A program made the position numbers and the translations under genes. A stretch of 64,000 nt of DNA. Source: CF-39 sp035651155 (GTDB lineage: Bacteria; Chloroflexota; Limnocylindria; P2-11E). Where the stretch lies: contig DASRGG010000028.1 of NCBI GenBank assembly GCA_035651155.1, forward strand, positions 124,001-188,000, read 5' to 3'. Shown here one piece after another: positions 1 to 8,973 of this stretch. The notes under the pieces are model-generated. The model ran no database searches. It was given only the letters and a program-made list of their open reading frames with translations, and was not told the origin of the DNA. Position 1 is the first letter of the stretch. The number at the start of each line of letters is the position of its first letter.

Positions 1-221
1 CGAGCATCGGCGTGCTCCGCGCCTTCAACGAGATCTACGTCCTGACGAACGGCGGACCGCTCGACACGACGCGCACGGTCACGCTGCTCGTGTTCCGCAC
101 GTTCTTCCAGCAGGGCCAGATCGGGCTCGGATCCGCGATGGGCGTGCTCCTGACGCTCATCATCCTCGCCTTCACGCTGTTCCAGTTCCAGGTGCTCGAG
201 CGCAGGGTGCAGTACGGATGA
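1..221 (+). CDS. Sugar ABC transporter permease, MalF-type (C-terminal part)
   Basis: Only the last ~72 residues are in the window; the 5' part lies upstream. The visible piece contains the EAA-loop region typical of binding-protein-dependent sugar permeases (LRAFNEIYVLTNGGP, then a TTLLVFRTFF-like stretch) and ends in one hydrophobic helix. Its TGA overlaps the ATG of the next permease gene (ATGA), so the two are translationally coupled and should form the heterodimeric membrane channel of a family-1 sugar importer. Substrate unknown. Confidence 0.85.
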   Translation, partial: SIGVLRAFNEIYVLTNGGPLDTTRTVTLLVFRTFFQQGQIGLGSAMGVLLTLIILAFTLFQFQVLERRVQYG

Positions 222-1102
222 GCGTTCCCGGTGTGCTCCCGCGCGTGTCGACGCCGACGCTGCGCAGGCCGGCGGTCCCGCCGATCGCCTCGAGCCTGGG
301 GAAGCACCTCGTGCTCATCCTCGCGGGCGGGCTGGTCGCGTACCCGTTCTACTTCATGGTCAGCTCGTCGCTGAAGCCCTTCTTCGAGGCGATCGCGGTG
401 CCGCCCACGCTCTATCCCCACGAGCTGCGCTTCGAGAACTACGTCGAAGCCTGGAACAAAGCGCCGTGGGCGCGCTACTTCGCGAACACGATCCTCATCG
501 CCGGCGCGAACACGCTGGGCGAGCTCGCGACGAGCATCCTCGCCGCCTACGCGTTCGCCTGGATGAGCTTCAAGGGCAAGGCCGCGCTCTTCGCGCTGCT
601 GCTGGCCACGTACATGATGCCGGCGGAGGCGACGCTCATCCCGAACTTCGTGATCGTGAGCAAGCGGTACCTCAACCTGTACGACACGTACTGGGTGCAG
701 ATCCTTCCGTTCCTCGCGACGGCGTTCTCGATCTTCCTGCTGCGCCAGCAGTTCCTCTCCGTGCCGAGGGAGCTGTACGACGCGGCGATCATCGACGGCG
801 CGGGGCACCTGCGCTTCCTCTGGTCGGTGGTGCTCCCCATTTCGGTGCCGGCTCTCGTCACGGTCGCGATCATCTCGTTCTACGGAAGCTGGAACGCGTT
901 CCAGTGGCCGCTCATCGTCACCTCGACACCCGCGATCCAGCCGCTGCAGGTGGGCCTCAACGCGTTCCGGGCGGAGGCGGGCTCGTCGTACCATCTGCTC
1001 ATGGCGGCGGCCTCGTTCACCGTGGCACCGGTCGTCCTGCTCTATCTCGTCGGGCAGCGCTACCTGGTGCAGGGGGTCGCGAGGACGGGCATCCGCGGGT
1101 AG
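218..1102 (+). CDS. Sugar ABC transporter permease, MalG-type
   Basis: 294 residues, the usual length for MalG/UgpE-type permeases. Several strongly hydrophobic segments are visible (for example LVLILAGGLVAYPFYFMV near residues 30-50), and the EAA loop (AAIIDGAGHLRFLWSVVLP) lies near residues 188-207. The ATG overlaps the stop of the upstream permease by 4 bases. It should pair with that permease in the cytoplasmic membrane and be fed by the lipoprotein encoded next. No ATPase gene is in the window; many such importers share a genomically distant MsmX-like ATPase. Confidence 0.9.
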   Translation: MSVPGVLPRVSTPTLRRPAVPPIASSLGKHLVLILAGGLVAYPFYFMVSSSLKPFFEAIAVPPTLYPHELRFENYVEAWNKAPWARYFANTILIAGANTLGELATSILAAYAFAWMSFKGKAALFALLLATYMMPAEATLIPNFVIVSKRYLNLYDTYWVQILPFLATAFSIFLLRQQFLSVPRELYDAAIIDGAGHLRFLWSVVLPISVPALVTVAIISFYGSWNAFQWPLIVTSTPAIQPLQVGLNAFRAEAGSSYHLLMAAASFTVAPVVLLYLVGQRYLVQGVARTGIRG

Positions 1103-1176
1103 CTCTCACGCGCGGCACACGGCCGTCATCTGCCCGACGCGGAGTCGCGGGGAATGGTTGGAGGAGGAACCGGCAC

Positions 1177-2499
1177 ATGCGGAAGCTAGGCGTTCTCGCG
1201 GCCATCGCGATGCTCATCGCGGCCTGCGGCGGGAGCACCCCGTCGGCGTCACAGCCACCGGCGGCCACCAGCGAAGCGGATCTCGAGATCACCGGTCCGG
1301 TCGAGGTCACGCTCTGGCACGCGCTCACGAGCGATCCGCAGAAGGGCGCGCTCGAGGCCGCGGTCAAGAAGTTCAACGACACCAACGGCAAGGGCATCAC
1401 CGTCAAGGCGGTGGTGCAGGGCAACTACACGCAGCTCTACCAGAAGACGCTCGCCGCCATCCAGGCGGGGGCGCTTCCGGACATGGCGCACGCGTACGAG
1501 AGCTTCGTCGCCGACTACACGAAGGCCGACGTCGTGATCGACCTCGACCCGTACGTGAACAGCAAGAAGAACGGCCTCGACCAGGCCAGCAAGGACGACA
1601 TCTACAAGCCGTACTTCGACACCAACCGCTTCTCGCAGTACGGCAACAAGCTGCTCTCGTTCCCCTTCACGAAGTCCCTCGCCCTCATGTACTCGAACGA
1701 CGACGCGCTGAAGGCCGCGGGCGTCACCACCGCCCCAAAGACCTGGGACGAGTGGGAGCAAGCGGTCATGAAGGCGACCAAGAAGGACGCGAACGGCAAG
1801 ACGATCCAGTACGGCTACGCCGGAACGACCGACGCCTCGTACTTCAACGCGATGGTCCTGTCGCGCGGTGGCAAGCTCATGGCCGACGACAACAAGACCG
1901 TCGCGTGGGACGGCAAGGAAGGCCTCGCGACGCTGCAGATGCTCAAGCGCCTGTACGACGGCGGCTACGCGTACACCCCGACCGGCTTCGACTGGCAGAA
2001 CGACTTCGCGAACGGCAAGCTCGCGTACACGTTCGCGTCGACCTCGAGCCGGCCGTTCATCGCCGCGGCGATGAAGACGCCGGTGAACTGGAGCGTTTCG
2101 CTCCCGCCGGGCGGCAAGACGGTGATGTTCGGCGCGAACATCGCGGTCTTCAAGAGCACGCCGCAGAAGCAGCTCGCGTCGTGGCTCTTCATCAAGTGGT
2201 TCAGCGAGCAGGACAACACCGCGGACTGGGCGACGAAGTCGTACTACATGCCCGTCCGCAAGAGCGCGGCGAACAACGAGGCCCTGAAGACCTACTGGAC
2301 CTCGAAGGACCCGCAGGGCAAGCAGGCCTACGACGCCATCGGCAGCTCGATCCCCGAACCGAACGTTCGGGGCCAGCAGGACATCCGTGACGTCATCACG
2401 AACATGTACGTGTCGGTGATGACCGGCAAGGCGACGCCGGAGCAGGCCCTCAAGGACGCCGGTACCAAGGCGAACCAGATCCTGAAGGACGCACAGTAA
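1177..2499 (+). CDS. ABC transporter sugar-binding lipoprotein (UgpB/MalE-like)
   Basis: 440 residues. The start at 1177 was chosen because GAGGAGG lies 9 bases upstream and the protein then begins with a perfect lipoprotein signal (MRKLGVLAAIAMLIAAC, Cys17), followed by a Ser/Pro/Ala linker. The same frame stays open far upstream, inside the permease gene, but that is not coding. The mature part is a family-1 extracellular solute-binding protein: VTLWHALT near residue 47, and a YYMPVRKS block with an aromatic-rich C-terminal lobe. Placed 75 bases after the second permease, it completes the importer. Substrate is probably a sugar or glycerol-phosphate-like compound (family inference only). 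Confidence 0.9.
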   Translation: MRKLGVLAAIAMLIAACGGSTPSASQPPAATSEADLEITGPVEVTLWHALTSDPQKGALEAAVKKFNDTNGKGITVKAVVQGNYTQLYQKTLAAIQAGALPDMAHAYESFVADYTKADVVIDLDPYVNSKKNGLDQASKDDIYKPYFDTNRFSQYGNKLLSFPFTKSLALMYSNDDALKAAGVTTAPKTWDEWEQAVMKATKKDANGKTIQYGYAGTTDASYFNAMVLSRGGKLMADDNKTVAWDGKEGLATLQMLKRLYDGGYAYTPTGFDWQNDFANGKLAYTFASTSSRPFIAAAMKTPVNWSVSLPPGGKTVMFGANIAVFKSTPQKQLASWLFIKWFSEQDNTADWATKSYYMPVRKSAANNEALKTYWTSKDPQGKQAYDAIGSSIPEPNVRGQQDIRDVITNMYVSVMTGKATPEQALKDAGTKANQILKDAQ

Positions 2500-2526
2500 C
2501 CGTCCTCCACTGACCCAGCGATGCGA

Positions 2527-2560
2527 GAGGCCCCCGGGAGACCGGGGGCCTCTTCTTCTT
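2527..2560 (+). terminator. Rho-independent terminator after the ABC importer
   Basis: Perfect 11-bp stem (GAGGCCCCCGG / CCGGGGGCCTC) with a GAGA tetraloop, followed by TTCTTCTTTC. It starts 28 bases after the stop of the binding-protein gene and separates that operon from the OsmC gene. Confidence 0.85.
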
Positions 2561-2660
2561 TCGATGCGACGGCGATAAAGAGCGCGAGCGCCTCGCATAG
2601 ACTCCGCCACGCTGCCTTCGGAAGGCGAACGAACACCATAGTGATAGAGGGGATGGGACG

Positions 2661-3209
2661 ATGGCGACGCTGCACAACGTCCGAGTCGACAACGCACGCG
2701 CGACCGCGGAGAAGGCGAAGGCCGATCCAAGCGCGGCTCAGTTGAGTGTGGACCTCGTCGGCGACTGGCGCATCGACGAGACGAAGGCGCAGTTCGGCGG
2801 AACGGTGAAGTACGCGAAGGGCGAGACGACGTTCGAGGCCGACTTCCCTGCGTTCCTGAGCGGTGACGGTCGCGCTCCGTCCCCCCTGATCTACTGCTTC
2901 TGGGGTGCCCTCTCCTGCTACGCGTCGACGTATGCGATGCAGGCGGCGATGGTCGGCATGGAGATCAAGAGCCTGCGCGCACGCCTTCGCCTCCAGGTCG
3001 ACTTCCGTCCCGCGCTCGGCGTCGCCGACGTGCCCCCGCTCAATGCGTTCGCGTTCGATCTCGATGTCGTGACCGACGCGTCGGAGGACGAGGTCGCGCG
3101 GGTGAAGCGACTTGCGGACGAGCGTTGCCCGGCGATCTGGGCAATGGACAACCGCGTGGCGCATACGACCGAGGTCCGGCGAGCGCAGGCCGACCGCGCG
3201 GTAGGCTGA
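2661..3209 (+). CDS. OsmC-family protein
   Basis: 182 residues. It matches the OsmC/Ohr hydroperoxide-detoxification fold: the first conserved cysteine sits in LSCYASTYAMQ (Cys86) and the second in DERCPAIWAM (about Cys157), with the usual DFPAFLSGDG block before them. Two reactive cysteines suggest thiol peroxidase activity in the cytoplasm, although many OsmC-like paralogues are uncharacterised. A purine-rich GAGGGGATGGGACG precedes the ATG. The next gene starts 5 bases after the stop, so the two may be co-transcribed. Confidence 0.82.
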   Translation: MATLHNVRVDNARATAEKAKADPSAAQLSVDLVGDWRIDETKAQFGGTVKYAKGETTFEADFPAFLSGDGRAPSPLIYCFWGALSCYASTYAMQAAMVGMEIKSLRARLRLQVDFRPALGVADVPPLNAFAFDLDVVTDASEDEVARVKRLADERCPAIWAMDNRVAHTTEVRRAQADRAVG

Positions 3210-3214
3210 CGACC

Positions 3215-4789
3215 GTGAAGGGCGCTGCGGACGATTCGGGCCTTCGGCTCGCGGAGCTCGTCGCGGCGTTCACGCTGGCGGTCGACCTCGGTCTCGGTCA
3301 GCACATGGAGCACGTCCTGCGGTCATGGCTCATTGCCGCTCGTCTCGGGGACCACGTCGGCATCAAACGTGACGAGCGCGGAGCGCTCTACTACGTGGCC
3401 ACTCTTGCGTGGGTCGGCTGCGTCGCGGACACGCCCGAACTATCCGCGTGGTTCGGTGACGACATCGCCTACCGGCACGACGGATATGAGCTCGACCAGT
3501 CCGGTCTGCCGCTCGTCGGATTCATGCTCCGGCACGCCGGAGCCGGCCGCCCACCTCTGCAACGCCTTCGGGTCGCCGCCACTCTCATGGCCGCCGGACG
3601 GAGTGCGATCGAAGCCGTCATCCACTCCCATTGCCTCGTCACGGCAACGATGGCCGACCGGTTGGGGCTCGGCGTCGAGGTGCGCGACCCGCTGAACCAG
3701 TTCTTCGCGCGGTGGGACGGCAAGGGGGTGCCGCTCGGTGTTGCGGGCGAGGCGATCGCGCTGCCGATGCGTCTGTATCAGCTCGCCGACGTCGTGGAGG
3801 TGGTGCAGCGCGTCGAGGGGACGCAGGCCGCGGTCACAGTCGCGCGCGAACGGCGCGGAACGCAGTTCGATCCCGCGATCGTTGATGCCTTCGCCGCCGT
3901 CGCGGATGACGTGCTCGGTGATCCCGTGATCGACACCGACTGGCAGATGCTCATCGCGGACGAGCCGTCGTTGCAGCGACGCCTCTGCGAGGATGACCTC
4001 GACCTGGCGCTCGAGGCCGTCGCCGACTTCACGGATCTGCGCTCGCCGTCGCGTGCCGGTCACTCGCGCGGGGTCGCCGAGCTGGTGTCGACGGCCGCAG
4101 CGCATGTGGGGCTTCCCGAGGCTGAGCTCGTGGCACTTCGGCGCGCGGGCCTGCTGCACGACATCGGACGGCACGGTGTCCCCGCCACGATCCTCGAGAA
4201 GCCGGCTCCCCTCTCGCGTTCGGAATGGGAGCGCATGCGGATGCACGCCTACTACACCGAGCGAGTGCTGTCGCGGCCACCCGTACTTGCTCGGCTCGGC
4301 GCGATCGCCTCGTTGACCAACGAGCGCTGCGATGGCTCGGGTTATCACCGCGCCCTCACGCGGCCGGCGATCCCCGTCGGGGGACGGCTGCTCGGCGCAG
4401 CGTGCGCATACCGCGCGATGATCGAGCCCCGTTCGTACCGGCCTGCGATGACCCCGAAGCAGGCTGCGACGGAGTTGCGTCGTGAGGTGCGTGCGGGGCG
4501 CTTCGACGTGGACGCTGTCGACGCCGTACTCGCGGCAGCGGGACAAAGCCAGGGCAAACGACGAAGCGGACCGGCCGGGCTGACACCTCGCGAGGTCGAG
4601 GTCCTGGCGCTGATCGCCCGCGGCGCATCCAACCGGGAGGTGGCGCAGGCGCTCGGCATCTCGGTGAAGACCGCAGGCACGCACATCGAGCGCATCTACG
4701 GCAAGATCGGCGCGTCGACGCGGTCCACGGCGACGCTTTTCGCGATGCAGCACGGCCTCCTCGACACGTTCGAGCCGCTCGATTTGTAG
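3215..4789 (+). CDS. Tandem degenerate HD-GYP protein with C-terminal LuxR HTH
   Basis: 524 residues from the GTG at 3215, chosen because it begins just after the OsmC stop; an in-frame upstream start would overlap OsmC by 85 bases. The N-terminal half ends in an HD-GYP-like block (ARWDGKGVPLGVAGE, about residues 170-185). The second half has HSRGVAEL (His284), LLHDIGRHGVP (about 311) and NERCDGSGYH (about 370). The C-terminus is a LuxR/GerE helix-turn-helix (LTPREVEVLALIARGASNRE, from about 456). HD-GYP domains hydrolyse c-di-GMP, but here the HHExxDGxGYP motif is altered in both copies (no HH pair; GYH instead of GYP), so the protein may sense rather than cleave. Predicted cytoplasmic DNA-binding regulator; target unknown. 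Confidence 0.8.
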   Translation: MKGAADDSGLRLAELVAAFTLAVDLGLGQHMEHVLRSWLIAARLGDHVGIKRDERGALYYVATLAWVGCVADTPELSAWFGDDIAYRHDGYELDQSGLPLVGFMLRHAGAGRPPLQRLRVAATLMAAGRSAIEAVIHSHCLVTATMADRLGLGVEVRDPLNQFFARWDGKGVPLGVAGEAIALPMRLYQLADVVEVVQRVEGTQAAVTVARERRGTQFDPAIVDAFAAVADDVLGDPVIDTDWQMLIADEPSLQRRLCEDDLDLALEAVADFTDLRSPSRAGHSRGVAELVSTAAAHVGLPEAELVALRRAGLLHDIGRHGVPATILEKPAPLSRSEWERMRMHAYYTERVLSRPPVLARLGAIASLTNERCDGSGYHRALTRPAIPVGGRLLGAACAYRAMIEPRSYRPAMTPKQAATELRREVRAGRFDVDAVDAVLAAAGQSQGKRRSGPAGLTPREVEVLALIARGASNREVAQALGISVKTAGTHIERIYGKIGASTRSTATLFAMQHGLLDTFEPLDL

Positions 4790-4864
4790 GGCGAACTCCT
4801 GACGACCGGCGTGGTGGCAGTCGCTACCGTCCGTCATACGCTCAGGAACGAAAGGAGCAGGACG

Positions 4865-5257
4865 ATGAAGAAGGCTGTCGAGTTGGTCGCCGAGGCGAAG
4901 GCGAAGATCGAGAACCTCGATGTGGCTGGGGTCGACAGGGAGCGCGCCGCGGGCGTGCTGCTCGTCGATCTGCGTGAACCAGCTGAGCTCGCCGAGTCGG
5001 GGCGCATCGCGGGCTCGGTCAACGTGCCGCGCGGCATGCTCGAGTTCCGCGCCGATCCGACGAGCCCGTACCACCAGGAGGGCTTCGCGCCCGAACGCCG
5101 GATCATCCTTCACTGCGCGACCGGCGGGCGCTCGGCCCTGGCGGCCGCCGCGCTCACGGACATGGGCTACACGAACGTCGCCCACCTCGACGGCGGGTTC
5201 AAGGCGTGGGTGGCAGCTGGGCGCCCGGTCGAATCTGCGAACGCCACGGCGCGGTAG
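4865..5257 (+). CDS. Rhodanese-like sulfurtransferase
   Basis: 130 residues. The ATG at 4865 follows GAAAGGAGCAGG, better placed than any upstream start. It is a single rhodanese domain with the active-site loop HCATGGRSALAA (catalytic Cys84) and the conserved LLVDLREPAE and GGFKAWVAAGRP blocks. It would transfer sulfane sulfur to a thiol acceptor in the cytoplasm; the acceptor is not evident. The next reading frame on this strand is the unusual peroxiredoxin-like gene, so a shared thiol-redox role is possible. Confidence 0.85.
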   Translation: MKKAVELVAEAKAKIENLDVAGVDRERAAGVLLVDLREPAELAESGRIAGSVNVPRGMLEFRADPTSPYHQEGFAPERRIILHCATGGRSALAAAALTDMGYTNVAHLDGGFKAWVAAGRPVESANATAR

Positions 5258-5267
5258 GCGTCACCTC

Positions 5268-5997
5268 GTGTTCGGCACCGCGACAGGACGTCAGCACGCG
5301 ACGCCGCCGCGGCGTGCCGATGAGCTCGTAGGCATCAGGCTGCCAGACCACGAGGGGCGCCTCGCGCGACTGGGAGATCTCTGGCGCGATCAGCCCGCGA
5401 TGCTCGTCTGGCTGCGCCATTACGGCTGAACGTTCTGCCGTGCACACGCGGTGCAGCTGCACCGTTACCGCGCCGGCATTGCGGAGGCTGGCGCTCGTCT
5501 GGTCCTGATCGGCCAAGCGACGCTGCCTCACGCCGCGTATTTCCGCCGCACCGAAGGGATCGACCTGCCCGCGCTCGCCGACGCGGAGCGCCTGACCTAT
5601 CGGGCAGGGCGCGAAGATCGCGACCATGGACGAACTGCTTGGGCTCCTCGTCGTCGCCAAGGGCGTCATCGACATCGCGAAACACAGCGTGTTCCAGAGC
5701 CACACGATCGGTGACTTCGCCCAGCTCGGCGGCGCGATGACAATCGATATCGACGGCACCACCATCTGGTCGCACATGTCCGAGGACGCGGGTGACATCG
5801 CGTCGGCCGTGCACATACTCGCGGCTCTTCAGTCGAATGGCCGGAGCGCGCCTGCTCGCCCCGGCCCCGCTGTCGACCGCGGCGGTTCGCGGCGCCGGCT
5901 TCGCCGCGCAGCGCTTCGGCCTCGTCCCCACGCAGGTGTGGCACGAGGTCATGGAGGCACTGCGGTACGAGGAACGCGCCCGCCACCGCGACCGTGA
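5268..5997 (+). pseudogene. AhpC/TSA-like redox protein with UGA at the active-site Cys, plus a frameshift
   Basis: Starts at the in-frame GTG 5268. The product reads like a peroxiredoxin-like AhpC/TSA protein: ELVGIRLPDHEGRLARLGDL, then MLVWLRHYG, a TGA at 5427-5429, then TFCRAHAVQLHRYR. The family has Cys-x-x-Cys exactly here, so TGA stands at the first catalytic Cys, giving UxxC if read as selenocysteine. Reading continues with ARLVLIGQ and LPALADAERLTYR to about 5607. There one extra G in GGG moves the similarity into another frame (IATMDELLGLLVVAKGVIDI, then GDFAQLGGAMTIDIDGTT), fading near 5840; that frame's stop is at 5997. A 6-bp hairpin (CGGTGC AGCT GCACCG, 5449-5464) lies 19 bases after the TGA. 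It is either a selenoprotein gene with an indel or a pseudogene with two lesions. Confidence 0.6.
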
Positions 5998-6222
5998 GCG
6001 TTCCCGCGGCGCGCGCGGGCGCGACGCGAGGGTGGTGAAGAGCAGGATGCTGCGGCGGCGCGAGCGGTCGGCGACGACGCCCGCGGCAAGCCCGAACACG
6101 AGGAACGCGGCGGTGTCGGAAGCGCCGAGCAGACCCATCTGTGCCGGCGTCGCTGCGAGCAGCTGCAGCGCCGTGAGGGGCAGCGCCAGCGTCGTGATCG
6201 CCGACCCGATCGACGAGATCAC
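5840..6222 (-). pseudogene. Truncated MFS transporter (N-terminal remnant)
   Basis: On the valS strand, starting 50 bases after its stop. The first ~75 residues are clear MFS N-terminus: ISSIGSAITTLALPLTALQL, ATPAQMGLLGASDTAAFLVF, then GVVADRSRRRSILL, the loop 2-3 signature. Beyond about 5997 the similarity breaks into other frames and stops; the remaining ~10 membrane helices are missing and the sequence runs into the oppositely oriented peroxiredoxin-like gene. The GTG at 6222 is the first start in frame, but the natural N-terminus may have lain slightly upstream (VEFAKVWAGA). Confidence 0.7.
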
Positions 6223-6272
6223 AGCGCCGGCCCAGACCTTCGCGAACTCAACTTCGCGCCGGACCGGCCGCG

Positions 6273-8954
6273 CTAGCTCAGCCGACGGATCTCCTCTTCG
6301 AGCAGACGCACCCGCTCCTCGCGCTCGGCGAGCTTCGCCTTCTCGTTCGCGACGACCGACGGCGGCGCCTTCTCGACGAAGCTGTGCCGCGCGAGGAGCT
6401 CCCGCGATCGCGCGAGCAGCTCCCGCGCCTCGGCGAGCTCGCGCGCGAGACGCGCCCGGTGCTCACCGGGGTCGTGCTGCGCGGCGAGACGGACCTCGAC
6501 GTTCCGGGCGATCGTGGCCGGCCCGCTGCCCGGGCCGAGCGTGACGTCGCTCTGCGTGAGGTGCGCGATCGCGTCCGTGTGGTCGGCGATCGCGGTCGTG
6601 TCGCCGCCGAGCGTGACCTGCACGCGCTGGCCCGGCCGGACGCCGGACGACTGACGGATGTTGCGGATGGCGCGCACCACCTCGAGCAGCACGTCGAAGC
6701 GCTCCTCGAGCGCCGCGTCGCGAGCGCCGAATTCGGGCCAGCGCGCGACCACGAGCGACGGCGCGTGCTCCTGCGCCGGCATCGCGCGCCACAGCTGGAG
6801 CGCGAGGGTGTCGGTGATGAACGGCATCACCGGGTGGCCGAGGCGCAGCACGCGGTCCAGCACGTACGCGAGCGTGCGCGTCGCGCCGTCGGCCCGCTTC
6901 GGGTCGCGCAGGCTCTGCTTCGACAGCTCGATGTACACGTCGGCGAACTCGCCCCACACGAACTGCTGGTACGCCGCGGCGTACTCGCCGAAGTGGTACG
7001 TCTCGATCATGCGCGTGAGCTCGCTGACCGCGGCCTCCGTGCGCGAGAGGATCCACCGCTCGGCGGCGCCGAGCGAGACGTCACCGGCGGGGCTCCGATC
7101 CGCTGCCCAGCCTTGCTGCGGCCGCGCCTCGAGAGCGCGCAGCACGTAGCGGCCGATGTTCCAGAGCTTGTTCGCGAACTCCCTGGCGTTCCGCAGCTTC
7201 GCCTCGGAGAGCTGGCTGTCGGCGCCCGCGGAGACGCCGCTGACGAGCGCGAAGCGGAGGGTGTCGGCGCCCTGCTCCTCGATGACGCCGACCGGGCTCT
7301 CCACGTTGCCCTTGGATTTGGACATCTTCTCGTGGCCGACGCGGACGAGGCCGTGGAGGTACACCGCGCGGAACGGGACGTCCCCCATGTTCTCGATGCC
7401 CATCATGATCATCCGGGCCACCCAGAAGAACAGGATGTCGTAGCCCGTCTCGAGCATCGAGCCCGGATAGAAGCGCGCGAGGTCCTTCGTCTTCTCGGGC
7501 CAGCCGAGGGTCGTGTGCGGCCAGAGCGCCGACGAGAACCACGTGTCGAGCACGTCGGGATCCTGCTTCAGGTCGGTGCCGCGGCACTTCGGGCAGACCG
7601 TCGGATCCGGCCCGTCCTCCTCGGGGACGATCACCTCGTCGCAGTCGCGGCAGTACCACGCCGGGATGGAGTGGCCCCACCAGATCTGGCGGGCGATGGC
7701 CCAGTCGCGGATGTTCTCCATCCACTCGAAGTAGATCTTCTCCTGGTACTTCGGGACGATCTCGATCTTCCCGCTGCGCACCGCGTCGATCGCGGGCTTC
7801 GCCAGGTCCTTCATCCTCATGAACCACTGGCGCATCACCAGCGGCTCCTCCACCGTCTCGCAACGGTCGTGGATGCCGACGGCGTGCGTGATGGGCTCCT
7901 GCTTCAGGAGCAGGCCCTTCTGCTTCAGGACCTCGACGGCCTTCGCGCGCGCGGCGTCGCGGTGCGCGCCCGCGAGGATGCCGGCCTGGCCGTTCATCCT
8001 GCCGTTCTTGTCGATCGCGCTGATGACCGGCAGGCCGTGGCGCTGGCCGATCTCGAAGTCCGTCTGATCGTGGCCCGGCGTCACCTTCAGCGCGCCCGTC
8101 CCGAACGCGGGATCGACCGCCTCGTCGGCGACGATCTTCACGCGCCGCTCCACCAGCGGTACGAGCACGTCCCTGCCGATGTACGGCTTCCACCGCGGGT
8201 CGCCGGGGTGCACCGCCACGGCGGTGTCTGCCACGATCGTCTCCGGCCGCGTCGTCGCGATGACCACGTCCGGCGTGCCGTCCGGCATCGGGTCGGCCCA
8301 TGGGTAGCGCACGTACGACAGCTGGTCCGTCCGCGTCACGTGGAGCAGCTCGAGGTCCGAGTACGTCGTCTGGCAGGTGAGGCACCAGTGCACGATCCGG
8401 TCGGCGCGATAGAGATGGCCCCGCCGGTACTGGCGGATGAAGTGCGTGCGCACGCGCTTCTGCATGTCCGGATCCATCGTGAAATGCACGCGCGTCCAGT
8501 CGAGGCTGCAGCCGAGCATGCGAAGCTGGCGATAGATGCGCGGCTGGTAGTGACGCATCCACCTCCACATCTCGTCGAGGAACTGCTCGCGCGTCAGGGA
8601 CTTCGCGTTCGTCTCTCTCGCGAGCTCCTTCTCCACGACGATCTGCGCGATGATCCCGGCGTGGTCGGACCCGGGGAGGTAGAGCGTGGCCTCGCCCTTC
8701 ATGCGGTGCCAGCGAGCCATGAGGTCCTCGTATCCGCCGAACCCGAGCGCGTGGCCCATGTGGAGATCGCCGGTCACGTTCGGGAGCGGAAGCATCATCA
8801 CGAAGGTCTTCTCGCCGGGGCGCGGCTCGGCGGGCGGCGTGAAGAAGCCGGCGCGCTCCCACCAGTCGTAGAGCTCGGTCTCGACGACCGACGGCCGGAA
8901 ATTCTTTTCGTTGAAGTCGAGCACGGCGGCGGGCGGGGTCGGGGTCTCTGCCAT
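6273..8954 (-). CDS. valS: Valyl-tRNA synthetase
   Basis: 893 residues, normal for ValRS. Class I signatures are present: LPNVTGDLHMGHAL (HIGH-type, about residue 66) and HEKMSKSKGN (KMSKS loop). Editing-domain features (ATTRPETIVADTAVAV), a CRDCD...CPKC zinc-ribbon-like insert and the C-terminal coiled-coil arm (LAREERVRLLEEEIRRL-like) are also visible. The ATG at 8954 is preceded by GGAAGGAGG; another ATG 27 bases upstream lacks a good ribosome site. It charges tRNA-Val in the cytoplasm. Expression is very likely controlled by the T-box leader immediately upstream. Confidence 0.97.
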   Translation of the reverse strand: MAETPTPPAAVLDFNEKNFRPSVVETELYDWWERAGFFTPPAEPRPGEKTFVMMLPLPNVTGDLHMGHALGFGGYEDLMARWHRMKGEATLYLPGSDHAGIIAQIVVEKELARETNAKSLTREQFLDEMWRWMRHYQPRIYRQLRMLGCSLDWTRVHFTMDPDMQKRVRTHFIRQYRRGHLYRADRIVHWCLTCQTTYSDLELLHVTRTDQLSYVRYPWADPMPDGTPDVVIATTRPETIVADTAVAVHPGDPRWKPYIGRDVLVPLVERRVKIVADEAVDPAFGTGALKVTPGHDQTDFEIGQRHGLPVISAIDKNGRMNGQAGILAGAHRDAARAKAVEVLKQKGLLLKQEPITHAVGIHDRCETVEEPLVMRQWFMRMKDLAKPAIDAVRSGKIEIVPKYQEKIYFEWMENIRDWAIARQIWWGHSIPAWYCRDCDEVIVPEEDGPDPTVCPKCRGTDLKQDPDVLDTWFSSALWPHTTLGWPEKTKDLARFYPGSMLETGYDILFFWVARMIMMGIENMGDVPFRAVYLHGLVRVGHEKMSKSKGNVESPVGVIEEQGADTLRFALVSGVSAGADSQLSEAKLRNAREFANKLWNIGRYVLRALEARPQQGWAADRSPAGDVSLGAAERWILSRTEAAVSELTRMIETYHFGEYAAAYQQFVWGEFADVYIELSKQSLRDPKRADGATRTLAYVLDRVLRLGHPVMPFITDTLALQLWRAMPAQEHAPSLVVARWPEFGARDAALEERFDVLLEVVRAIRNIRQSSGVRPGQRVQVTLGGDTTAIADHTDAIAHLTQSDVTLGPGSGPATIARNVEVRLAAQHDPGEHRARLARELAEARELLARSRELLARHSFVEKAPPSVVANEKAKLAEREERVRLLEEEIRRLS

Positions 8955-8973
8955 CAGTCGCCTCCTTCCGAGC

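Noticed and set aside
466..1176. Open frame extending the sugar-binding protein 237 codons upstream through the permease gene
   Set aside because: The lipoprotein signal and a strong ribosome site fix the start at 1177; the upstream part is a high-GC shadow of the permease.
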